A stretch of DNA of 64,000 nt from Mytilus edulis (lineage: Eukaryota; Mollusca; Bivalvia; Mytilida; Mytilidae). This document shows, piece after piece, positions 48,966 to 59,429 of this stretch (within the stretch, counting starts at the first letter, position 1; each line of letters starts with the position of its first letter). Location: the NCBI RefSeq assembly GCF_963676685.1, contig NC_092345.1:46893838-46957837 (forward strand), read 5' to 3'. The position numbers and the translations under genes are program-made. The notes beneath the pieces are model-generated. The model was not told the origin of the DNA. It searched no databases and was given only the letters and a program-made list of their open reading frames with translations.

Positions 48966-49404
48966 TTAGTCTATTTTAATAACATTCAGTGCTCTGATTC
49001 AATTATTTTAGTTTTAATGCTGATATTTCTTTTTTTTAATATGAACTCGGTTGACATATTGATAGATACAACAGAAAATTGCAAATCAACAAAATAACAA
49101 AAATAGAAAACATTGGTCCCGATGTCTTAGATTATAGGACTAAGTCTAGTGTTCCGGAAATCATGGAATTGTGATACGAGAAAAATTATCAGATGATTTT
49201 CGTGCAGGTAAACATATCTTTAGATGAAAATGTTAAGTATTAAGTCTGTTAGAAAATTGACATGTTCAAATTTGTTTTGGTAAAACTATAATTATCAAAA
49301 TTTTGCAGTGGAAAAATATATCGCATACTCGGGAATAAACTCCTAAAAGTACTTGGAAATAAAGATATTTCAAGTTTTAAATATATTTATGACAGAAACA
49401 AACA

Positions 49405-50530
49405 TGTACAGTCGGAAACCAGGTTGAAATAGAACAAAAGAATCGAAGCTCTTTGTTAGAGAAGGCGATAAATGTTTACTGTATTGTTTACTATAGTGAC
49501 AAAATTTTTAAAAGTTAATAGAAACAAACAAAATTGCAATTTTCTTCTCAATTACGAGGTGTTTTATTTTAAAAACACCATTTGCATAAGTTTTCAATTT
49601 ATCTAGTTCATAGTTGAGCAGAACAATTAGATATCAAGTCGACGACATGGGTATCTTTCAAGTTGGATGACAAAAATGCATAACCTCCGATTTTTTTGAA
49701 AAAATTACCACGGACGGAAACCATATCAATCTATTACTTCAGTAATTTTCGTGTCTGCCCTTCCATTATGTGACTGAAGAAAAAATTTCAAAAAATGGGT
49801 AACAATTGTATCGAAAAGAGAAAATCGAGTGCACCGTTTTATGTTAGGGCGTGTTTGAGTTGAGTATTTTGTCTTGATATCGTACAAAGCAAGAATATTT
49901 CATACATCGTCTCGCTTCAAATTCTATCATTTTTATACATTAAAGCTACAGGTTGACGTTATAACACAAAAAAATCACAGTACTAAAAGATGAAATATAT
50001 AGGTCAAGTGAAATACCTATCTAATGAGTCACAAAAACAGAGAAGGTGTGTTCGAATAGCTATTTTTTGACTGAAAGTACTTGACGACAGTCTTTCAAGT
50101 TGGATGATGAAAATGCATATCTTCGAAAAATTCCAATTTTTTGTGTGTGATAACTAGAGTTTATAGTCTTCATACACTAAAAAAATCTAGTCTGCCCTTC
50201 CACGAAATATTTATTTAGAATTTTTTTAAATGTTTATGAATTTTCGAAAATTCCACCTGACAACCGATCAGACAATAGTTTTAAGTTGAGTCAATGCAGA
50301 CAAGATTATTAACTGATGCTCATTAGCTAGTTGATACATTTGTCTTTAAAAATACAACTGACATATAAGGATCGTAATGGTGCAATATGGATAAATTTAT
50401 CGGTTTCCAAGAGCAAAATTGGTAGCGCGTCATCCCTACAATGGCTTCCGTTTCTACGATTGTGAAAATGAACTGGCGTAATGGGGAGATAATTTTGACG
50501 AAGTAGGATCCTGACTGTGTAATAAAACGC
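49405..50530 (-). repeat. Repeat copy 2, inverted partner of 5270-7206
   Basis: Reverse complement of 5270-7206 without the LINE fragment; the empty site lies near 49760-49775. It has an internal two-fold repeat: CAAGTTGGATGA-AAAATGCAT blocks at 49659 and 50096, 437 bp apart. It is embedded in the 8 kb TTAA insertion. Confidence 0.75.
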
Positions 50531-52584
50531 CAAACGGATTATATCATGATAACAAACCCGCCCCGATGTTTTAAACCATACTATACGGGCAGAGACATAT
50601 ATACACATATATGTCTCTGATACGGGTCACAAGTTTACCTGTTTTTGAAAGCTGTACGATGACATGAAGTTGTTTACATCGCTATCATTTGTTTACAGCT
50701 AATCATTGCGTCATTGGCAAAACATTTTCAAAAATAAATATCCACGACATCATTTAATTCAACTGGTATTTAAGTGAATTCAAAATATGGTACGAACGGA
50801 CCCAAGAGGCGACCGTGTAAGATGAGAATGCGTTTTGGGAGCGAAGCGGCACCAAATACCGTCGACGTCATACATGTGACTTTGTCAGTATTTATATATT
50901 CTTTTTTTTTTTAATGTTATGCTTAAATCATGTATATTTTTCTCCTTTTAAACTTTTATGCGAAAAATGAATTTCTGACCGTTCGTATTTCCTGTTTTGA
51001 AGAACGTTTAGCGTCACTTGTTTACATCGTCAAGGGTGCTTTCATACACGCCCGCGTTCCAAGGTCGTCAAAGCTATTTTTGAGAAGACCCCTTAAAGCG
51101 ACCGTTTCCAAGGCACTCGTCGTAAGAAACATGCGTTAAAATATGCGCATTGGTAAAGGGCCGAGCCACCTTAAGCGGAATTCTTTGCAAAACTTATTTG
51201 GTTTTATAGCTAGCATGATCTCTCACTTGTATGACAGTCGTATACAATTCTATTCTTTTGACAACTATGTGCACCAAAAACAAACAATATGTAAACATTT
51301 CAATTACAGGGGTACATCAGCCGACATTAATGTGTTATATTCTCAATCACTATAAAAACAAAGAAATATCTCAACAAAGAAAAGAAAAACGTCATATTGA
51401 CAAAGTATATCAGTAAAATTCAAAAGGAAAGGCAAGAATACAAAAAAATCTCATTGCACAAAAAACTATGACGGGATTTATAAGAGCAGAGCCACGCACG
51501 TCAAATGGATATTACCAAAAATAGACCAAACAGTAGAAATAATAATTTACAAAGTTATTGAGAGGATAAATAACGTCAGTACCTAGAATCTGAACTTTCA
51601 TGACCATCGTGTGTTATTTATGAGCTCGATACGGAATATTTATCAATAAGGTATTGTTATTTTCCGATGAACCTTTTTTTAATACAAAAGCGAGACGTTC
51701 TAGGACATACCTGGTTCATTAGTGCGTTTTTTTCTCTCAAAAATCTATGATTTATTTGCCTTCTCATACGTATTTTCTATAAAATACAATGAAATTGTTA
51801 ACAGTATTACTTTGCACAACGTTCTTCGTTGGTACATGTACAAAATGACACGTGACTTTTTTTATCTATATTGTTCCGATTTGAAAATTTCGTAATACTT
51901 AGATCTACAGAAGGTCATCTACCTTAAATCAATTATAGTTTACTCCCAATAGGAGTGTGAACTCTTGAATGTCAATATCGGCCTTTTTTCGGTTTTGCTA
52001 GCGTTTGATAGTTACTATAATAGAAATAAAACAACTGTTTAAGAAATAAAGAGAACAGTAGTATACCACTGTCAATAGTCATAAATCGATTGAGAGAAAG
52101 CAAATCCGGGTTACAAACTAAAGCAAAAAATGATCAACATAATTTTAAATTAGATATAATGACAAATATAACGACTTGCAATGATGTTCAGCATATAGTG
52201 TTATTGGCTTAGTCAACTGTGCTCCTGCGACATTTATTAGAAGAAGAGACATGTATTGTCGAAATGCGCATCTGGTGCAAGAAAATTGGTACCGTTAATT
52301 TTATTACTACCACTGGGTCGATGCCTCTGCTGGTGGACTATTAGTCCCCGAGGGTATCACCAGCCCAGTAGCCAGTACTTCGGTACTGGCATGAAAATAC
52401 GGATTGTTTGTTTTATTTAAATTTGCTGTTACAAAATATTAGAAATCATTTTAAATTAAGGAATGTATCTCCCTCATGCAAAGCTCTGATTCCTTTCACT
52501 AATTTGGCTTTACTTTTTGGACCTTTTGGATTATTGCTCTTCATATTTTATATAAGCTTTGGATTTCAAATATTTTGGCCACGA

Positions 52585-52628
52585 GCATCACTGAAGAGAC
52601 ATGTATTGTCGAAATGCGCATCTGGTGC
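52585..52628 (+). ncRNA. Type I hammerhead ribozyme, first complete copy
   Basis: Helix I: GCATCA (52585-52590) pairs with TGGTGC (52623-52628), with one G-U. Core CTGAAGA is 52591-52597. Helix II: GACA/TGTC (52598-52601 with 52607-52610), loop TGTAT. Core GAA is 52611-52613. Helix III: ATG/CAT (52614-52616 with 52619-52621), loop CG. The cleavage base is C at 52622 in an AUC triplet; cut between 52622 and 52623. All invariant positions of the family are met. The short helix III is like the Schistosoma and newt types. The loop CG in helix III is minimal, as in those. Confidence 0.85.
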
Positions 52629-52934
52629 AAGAAAATTGGTACCGTTAATTTTATTACTACCACTGGGTCGATGCCTCTGCTGGTGGACTATTAGTCCCCG
52701 AGGGTATCACCAGCCCAGTAGCCAGTACTTCGGTACTGGCATGAAAATACGGATTGTTTGTTTTATTTAAATTTGCTGTTACAAAATATTAGAAATCATT
52801 TTAAATTAAGGAATGTATCTCCCTCATGCAAAGCTCTGATTCCTTTCACTAATTTGGCTTTACTTTTTGGACCTTTTGGATTATTGCTCTTCATATTTTA
52901 TATAAGCTTTGGATTTCAAATATTTTGGCCACGA

Positions 52935-52978
52935 GCATCACTGAAGAGACATGTATTGTCGAAATGCGCATCTGGTGC
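52935..52978 (+). ncRNA. Hammerhead ribozyme, copy 2
   Basis: Identical 44-nt motif 350 bp after the first; cut expected between 52972 and 52973. Cleavage at successive copies would release 350-nt monomers. Confidence 0.85.
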
Positions 52979-53284
52979 AAGAAAATTGGTACCGTTAATT
53001 TTATTACTACCACTGGGTCGATGCCTCTGCTGGTGGACTATTAGTCCCCGAGGGTATCACCAGCCCAGTAGCCAGTACTTCGGTACTGGCATGAAAATAC
53101 GGATTGTTTGTTTTATTTAAATTTGCTGTTACAAAATATTAGAAATCATTTTAAATTAAGGAATGTATCTCCCTCATGCAAAGCTCTGATTCCTTTCACT
53201 AATTTGGCTTTACTTTTTGGACCTTTTGGATTATTGCTCTTCATATTTTATATAAGCTTTGGATTTCAAATATTTTGGCCACGA

Positions 53285-53328
53285 GCATCACTGAAGAGAC
53301 ATGTATTGTCGAAATGCGCATCTGGTGC
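53285..53328 (+). ncRNA. Hammerhead ribozyme, copy 3
   Basis: Identical motif, same spacing; cut expected after 53322. Confidence 0.85.
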
Positions 53329-53634
53329 AAGAAAATTGGTACCGTTAATTTTATTACTACCACTGGGTCGATGCCTCTGCTGGTGGACTATTAGTCCCCG
53401 AGGGTATCACCAGCCCAGTAGCCAGTACTTCGGTACTGGCATGAAAATACGGATTGTTTGTTTTATTTAAATTTGCTGTTACAAAATATTAGAAATCATT
53501 TTAAATTAAGGAATGTATCTCCCTCATGCAAAGCTCTGATTCCTTTCACTAATTTGGCTTTACTTTTTGGACCTTTTGGATTATTGCTCTTCATATTTTA
53601 TATAAGCTTTGGATTTCAAATATTTTGGCCACGA

Positions 53635-53678
53635 GCATCACTGAAGAGACATGTATTGTCGAAATGCGCATCTGGTGC
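53635..53678 (+). ncRNA. Hammerhead ribozyme, copy 4
   Basis: Identical motif, same spacing; cut expected after 53672. Confidence 0.85.
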
Positions 53679-53984
53679 AAGAAAATTGGTACCGTTAATT
53701 TTATTACTACCACTGGGTCGATGCCTCTGCTGGTGGACTATTAGTCCCCGAGGGTATCACCAGCCCAGTAGCCAGTACTTCGGTACTGGCATGAAAATAC
53801 GGATTGTTTGTTTTATTTAAATTTGCTGTTACAAAATATTAGAAATCATTTTAAATTAAGGAATGTATCTCCCTCATGCAAAGCTCTGATTCCTTTCACT
53901 AATTTGGCTTTACTTTTTGGACCTTTTGGATTATTGCTCTTCATATTTTATATAAGCTTTGGATTTCAAATATTTTGGCCACGA

Positions 53985-54028
53985 GCATCACTGAAGAGAC
54001 ATGTATTGTCGAAATGCGCATCTGGTGC
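53985..54028 (+). ncRNA. Hammerhead ribozyme, copy 5
   Basis: Identical motif, same spacing; cut expected after 54022. Confidence 0.85.
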
Positions 54029-54334
54029 AAGAAAATTGGTACCGTTAATTTTATTACTACCACTGGGTCGATGCCTCTGCTGGTGGACTATTAGTCCCCG
54101 AGGGTATCACCAGCCCAGTAGCCAGTACTTCGGTACTGGCATGAAAATACGGATTGTTTGTTTTATTTAAATTTGCTGTTACAAAATATTAGAAATCATT
54201 TTAAATTAAGGAATGTATCTCCCTCATGCAAAGCTCTGATTCCTTTCACTAATTTGGCTTTACTTTTTGGACCTTTTGGATTATTGCTCTTCATATTTTA
54301 TATAAGCTTTGGATTTCAAATATTTTGGCCACGA

Positions 54335-54378
54335 GCATCACTGAAGAGACATGTATTGTCGAAATGCGCATCTGGTGC
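54335..54378 (+). ncRNA. Hammerhead ribozyme, copy 6
   Basis: Identical motif, same spacing; cut expected after 54372. Confidence 0.85.
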
Positions 54379-54684
54379 AAGAAAATTGGTACCGTTAATT
54401 TTATTACTACCACTGGGTCGATGCCTCTGCTGGTGGACTATTAGTCCCCGAGGGTATCACCAGCCCAGTAGCCAGTACTTCGGTACTGGCATGAAAATAC
54501 GGATTGTTTGTTTTATTTAAATTTGCTGTTACAAAATATTAGAAATCATTTTAAATTAAGGAATGTATCTCCCTCATGCAAAGCTCTGATTCCTTTCACT
54601 AATTTGGCTTTACTTTTTGGACCTTTTGGATTATTGCTCTTCATATTTTATATAAGCTTTGGATTTCAAATATTTTGGCCACGA

Positions 54685-54728
54685 GCATCACTGAAGAGAC
54701 ATGTATTGTCGAAATGCGCATCTGGTGC
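54685..54728 (+). ncRNA. Hammerhead ribozyme, copy 7
   Basis: Identical motif, same spacing; cut expected after 54722. Confidence 0.85.
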
Positions 54729-55034
54729 AAGAAAATTGGTACCGTTAATTTTATTACTACCACTGGGTCGATGCCTCTGCTGGTGGACTATTAGTCCCCG
54801 AGGGTATCACCAGCCCAGTAGCCAGTACTTCGGTACTGGCATGAAAATACGGATTGTTTGTTTTATTTAAATTTGCTGTTACAAAATATTAGAAATCATT
54901 TTAAATTAAGGAATGTATCTCCCTCATGCAAAGCTCTGATTCCTTTCACTAATTTGGCTTTACTTTTTGGACCTTTTGGATTATTGCTCTTCATATTTTA
55001 TATAAGCTTTGGATTTCAAATATTTTGGCCACGA

Positions 55035-55078
55035 GCATCACTGAAGAGACATGTATTGTCGAAATGCGCATCTGGTGC
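55035..55078 (+). ncRNA. Hammerhead ribozyme, copy 8
   Basis: Identical motif, 39 bp ahead of the CACTA insertion; cut expected after 55072. The monomer starting here is interrupted by that insertion. Confidence 0.85.
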
Positions 55079-55594
55079 AAGAAAATTGGTACCGTTAATT
55101 TTATTACTACCACTGGCACTACAAACTCCTCAGAGTCTGAATTGACCAGTTTTTGTGCTCGACCAGTAAAATCGAGCACACATTTTTCTCGACTAGTCTC
55201 GACATTGTCTCGACTGTACTTAACTGTACTTAAGTGTACTCGACTAGGTCTCGACTAGGTCTCGACTTTACTTAATTAGTCTGATTCAGTACTTGATGAT
55301 CTTTGTGTAGTCTGAAATGGTCTTGACCAAGGCTCAACCTGTCTCGACCTGTCTTGACTAGTCTCGACCTGTCTCGACTAGTCTCGACTCAGTCTCAACC
55401 AGTCTCGACCTGTCTCGACTAGTCTTGACCTTCAAATTTAGTTTTGACAGGTGTAAATCAGCCCATCTAACTAAATTAAATATTGATCTTAAAAAATTCA
55501 AGCTTATTAGGTAGTTAGATTTATTGCTGTGAAATGAAAGAATTTAAATTTACAATATGTAAAAAAAAAATTATTATATAAAAATTCAGATAGG

Positions 55595-57000
55595 CATCTT
55601 TAATTTTTTTTATAACTTTTTCAAATTAACTTGGATTTTCATCTAACTATGCAGATATCTTACATATATATCAAGCTTACTGTATTCCATTTCATTTAGT
55701 TTTTTGTTGTATTGCTGTAAAATTTGAGAATTAAAGTAATCTTGGTATAAAAAGCTAGGATTTGCAATTCGGACAAAATAGAGATAGTACACTTTAATTT
55801 TTTTAATAACTTTTTCAAATCAACTTGGATTTGCATCAAACTATGCATCTATCTTACATATACATCAAGCTTACTGAATCCCATTTCATTTAGTTTTTTG
55901 TTGTATTGCTGTAAAATTTAAGAATTAAAGTAATCTTGGTATAAAAAGCTAGGATTTGCAATTCGGACAAAATAGAGATAGTACACTTTAATTTTTTTAA
56001 TAACTTTTTCAAATCAACTTGGATTTGCATCAAACTATGCAGCTATCTTACATATATATCAAGCTTACTGAATCCCATTTCATTTAGTTTTTTGTTGTAT
56101 TGCTGTAAAATTTAAGAATTAAAGTAATCTTGGTATAAAAAGCTAGGATTTGCAATTCGGACAAAATAGAGATAGTACACTTTAATTTTTTTAATAACTT
56201 TTTCAAATCAACTTGGATTTGCATCAAACTATGCAGCTATCTTACATATATATCAAGCTTACTGAATCCCATTTCATTTAGTTTTTTGTTGTATTGCTGT
56301 AAAATTTAAGAATTAAAGTAATCTTGGTATAAAAAGCTAGGATTTGCAATTCGGACAAAATAGAGATAGTACACTTTAATTTTTTTAATAACTTTTTCAA
56401 ATCAACTTGGATTTGCATCAAACTATGCAGCTATCTTACATATATATCAAGCTTACTGAATCCCATTTCATTTAGTTTTTTGTTGTATTGCTGTAAAATT
56501 TAAGAATTAAAGTAATCTTGGTATAAAAAGCTAGGATTTGCAATTCGGACAAAATAGAGATAGTACACTTTAATTTTTTTAATAACTTTTTCAAATCAAC
56601 TTGGATTTGCATCAAACTATGCAGCTATCTTACATATATATCAAGCTTACTGAATCCCATTTTATTTAGTTTTTTGTTGTATTGCTGTAAAATTTAAGAA
56701 TTAAAGTAATCTTGGTATAAAAAGCTAGGATTTGCAATTCGGACAAAATAGAGATAGTACACTTTAATTTTTATAATAACTTTTTCAAATAAACTTGGAT
56801 TAGCATCAAACTATGCAGCTATCTTACATATATATCAAGCTTACTGAATCCCATTTCATTTAGTTTTTTGTTGTATTGCTGTAAAATTTAAGAATTAAAT
56901 TAATCTAGGTCAAAAAAGCTAGAATTTGCAGTTCGAACAAAATAGAGATAGTACACTTTAAGCTTTTTAATAACTTTTTCAAATCAACTTGGATTTTATT
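55595..57000 (+). repeat. 194-bp tandem array, left CACTA arm
   Basis: Period 194 bp measured from the GAGATAGTACACTTTAA block at 55781, 55975, 56169, 56363, 56557, 56751 and 56945. The middle units are almost identical and the outer ones diverge. No coding. Confidence 0.8.
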
Positions 57001-57619
57001 AAAACTATATAGCTACCTTGGTGATCTTACTAAATCCCAGGTTGTTATGAAGTTTTAAAATATATTTTTTTCAAATTTAATGACATGACATTATACATGA
57101 TTTAATTACATCAGTACACGTGAGTTTTACAGGTAAAAAGAAAGCCCTACTTTTCTTAAACTCGTGTATTACTTATCTAGTGAATTAAAAGCCCTGCGAT
57201 TTAGATTTAACAGGATGTTGCAACTTGTATGTTATTTAGAATTTAAAACTCTCTGGTAGATGAAATCTTTTTAATAAGTTTGACCCAAGCAGAAGGTATT
57301 GCTTTATAAATCACCACAAATCAGAAGAACTATTTAAATAATTTCTAATGTTTCATCCCTTTTTGATATATTTACTGTGTATATCAAAAGGAATAAAACA
57401 TTAAAGGAATTATATTAATATTTTATGTATACTTTTTCCCAAATTATGAGAAAAGATATATTTCTAATATCGTAGCTTTTTGACCTAGGTTAATTAAATT
57501 CTTAAATTTGACAGAAATACACCAAACAAAATAACAACCTATGATTCAGTAAGATCAATATATTGCAAAAATATTTGTAGAGTTTGATGAAAATCTAAGT
57601 TGATTTGAAAAAGTTATGA

Positions 57620-58620
57620 AAAAAATTAAAGTGTACCATCTCTATTTTGTCAAAACTGCAAATCCTAGCTTTTTTTACCTAGATTAAATTAATTCTTAAA
57701 TTTGACAGCAATACAACAAACCTTATAACAACCTGGGATTCAGTAAGAAGAATACATCACCAAGGTAGCTATATAGTTTCAATAAAATCCAAGTTGAATT
57801 TAAAAAGTTATAAAAAAAATTAAAGTGTACTATCTCTATTTTGTTCGAACTGCAAATTCTAGCTTTTTTGACCTAGATTAATTTAATTCTTAAATTTGAC
57901 AGCATTACAACAAAAAACAAAATGACCTGGGATTTAGTAAGCTTAGTATACATTTAAGATAGCTGCATAGTTTGATGAAAATCCAAGTTGATTTGAAAAA
58001 GTTATTAAAAAAATTAAAGTGTACTATCTCTATTTTGTCCGAATTGCAAATCCTAGCTTTTTTTACCAAGATTACTTTAATTCTTAAATTTTACAGCAAT
58101 GCAACAAAAAACTAAATGAAATGGGATTCAGTAAGCTTGATATATATGTAAGATAGCTGCATAGTTTGATGCAAATCCAAGTTGATTTGAAAAAGTTATT
58201 AAAAAAATTAAAGTGTACTATCTCTATTTTGTCCGAATTGCAAATCCTAGCTTTTTATACCAAGATTACTTTAATTCTTAAATTTTACAGCAATACAACA
58301 AAAAACTAAATGAAATGGGATTCAGTAAGCTTGATATATATGTAAGATAGCTGCATAGTTTGATGCAAATCCAAGTTGATTTGAAAAAGTTATTAAAAAA
58401 ATTAAAGTGTACTATCTCTATTTTGTCCGAATTGCAAATCCTAGCTTTTTATACCAAGATTACTTTAATTCTTAAATTTTACAGCAATACAACAAAAAAC
58501 TAAATGAAATGGAATACAGTAAGCTTGATATATATGTAAGATATCTGCATAGTTTGATGAAAATCCAAGTTGATTTGAAAAAGTTATAAAAAAAATTAAA
58601 TATGCCTATCTGAATTTTTA
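57620..58620 (-). repeat. 194-bp tandem array, right CACTA arm
   Basis: Inverted counterpart with about five units (GTACTATCTCTATTTTG blocks near 57636, 57829, 58022, 58216 and 58410). The copy number is lower than in the left arm, and the units nearest the centre are the most diverged. Confidence 0.75.
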
Positions 58621-59353
58621 TATAATAATTTTTTTTTTACATATTGTAAAATTAAATTCTTTCATTTCACAGCAATAAATCAAACTACCTAATAAGCTTG
58701 AATTTTTTAAGATCAATATTTAATTTAGTTAGATGGGCTGATTTACACCAGTCAAAACTAAATTTGAAGGTCAAGACTAGTCGAGACAGGTCGAGACTGG
58801 TTGAGACTGAGTCGAGACTAGTCGAGACAGGTCGAGACTGGTCAAGACAGGTCGAGACAGGTCGAGCCTTGGTCAAGACCATTTCAGACTACACAAAGAT
58901 CATCAAGTACTGAATCAGACTGATTAAGTAAAGTCGAGACCTAGTCGAGACCTAGTCGAGTACACTTAAGTACAGTTAAGTACAGTCGAGACAATGTCGA
59001 GACTAGTCGAGTAAAATGTGTGCTCGATTTTACTGGTCGAGCACAAAAACTGGTCAATTCAGACTCTGAGGAGTTTGTAGTGTGGGTCGATGCCTCTGCT
59101 GGTGGACTATTAGTCCCCGAGGGTATCACCAGCCCAGTAGCCAGTACTTCGGTACTGGCATGAAAATACGGATTGTTTGTTTTATTTAAATTTGCTGTTA
59201 CAAAATATTAGAAATCATTTTAAATTAAGGAATGTATCTCCCTCATGCAAAGCTCTGATTCCTTTCACTAATTTGGCTTTACTTTTTGGACCTTTTGGAT
59301 TATTGCTCTTCATATTTTATATAAGCTTTGGATTTCAAATATTTTGGCCACGA

Positions 59354-59397
59354 GCATCACTGAAGAGACATGTATTGTCGAAATGCGCATCTGGTGC
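59354..59397 (+). ncRNA. Hammerhead ribozyme, copy 9 (last)
   Basis: Identical motif after the CACTA insertion; cut expected after 59391. It lies close to the right end of the array. Confidence 0.85.
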
Positions 59398-59429
59398 AAG
59401 AAAATTGGTACCGTTAATTTTATTATTAG

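Larger units (their letters stand above)
43178..51170. mobile_element. 8.0 kb TTAA-flanked insertion
   Basis: The junctions read TTAA-GGTGGCTC (43174 on) and GAGCCACC-TTAA (51163-51174). The left arm has a single TTGA at the matching point (about 34126-34129), so 7993 bp were inserted with a TTAA duplication and 8-bp terminal inverted repeats. TTAA duplication is typical of piggyBac and Kolobok transposons. No transposase frame was found, so it is non-autonomous or composite. It carries several other repeats and two exon-like segments. Confidence 0.75.
55117..59082. mobile_element. Fold-back CACTA (EnSpm-like) non-autonomous element
   Basis: 3966 bp. Ends are CACTACAAACTCCTCAGAG and its exact reverse complement CTCTGAGGAGTTTGTAGTG; the target TGG is duplicated (55114-55116 and 59083-59085). 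CACTA termini with a 3-bp duplication are diagnostic of the CACTA/EnSpm superfamily. The two arms are inverted copies of nearly 2 kb each, with a 0.5 kb unique centre. Subterminal regions (55180-55440 and 58770-58990) hold dozens of GTCGAGAC/GTCTCGAC motifs, probably transposase-binding sites. No coding frame is present. Inserted into unit 9 of the ribozyme array, so it is younger than the array. Confidence 0.85.
52241..59422 (+). mobile_element. Retrozyme-like 350-bp tandem array
   Basis: Nine complete units and a partial tenth, period exactly 350 bp, at first sight identical. Inserted in the right arm with candidate duplication TTATTAG (52234-52240 and 59423-59429); the left arm has one CATTAG-type site. 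The array starts and stops at different points of the unit, so the first 64 bp are repeated at the end. Each full junction spans a hammerhead ribozyme. This matches metazoan retrozymes, non-autonomous retroelements that pass through circular RNA. A CACTA element splits unit 9. The 120-codon open frame in every unit is not multiple-of-three periodic and has no known domain. Confidence 0.8.

Noticed and set aside
52241-55116. CRISPR-like array
   Set aside because: Whole 350-bp units are identical without spacers, and the DNA is clearly animal.
52408-55145. Eight identical 120-codon open frames in tandem
   Set aside because: They arise because the 350-bp unit has one open stretch. 350 is not a multiple of three, each frame stops just inside the next unit, and no domain is recognisable. 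The unit is better explained by its ribozyme.
58698-58913. Frames with repeated SRLVETGRD (and reverse-strand counterparts)
   Set aside because: Translation of the subterminal GTCGAGAC repeats of the CACTA element, not a protein.
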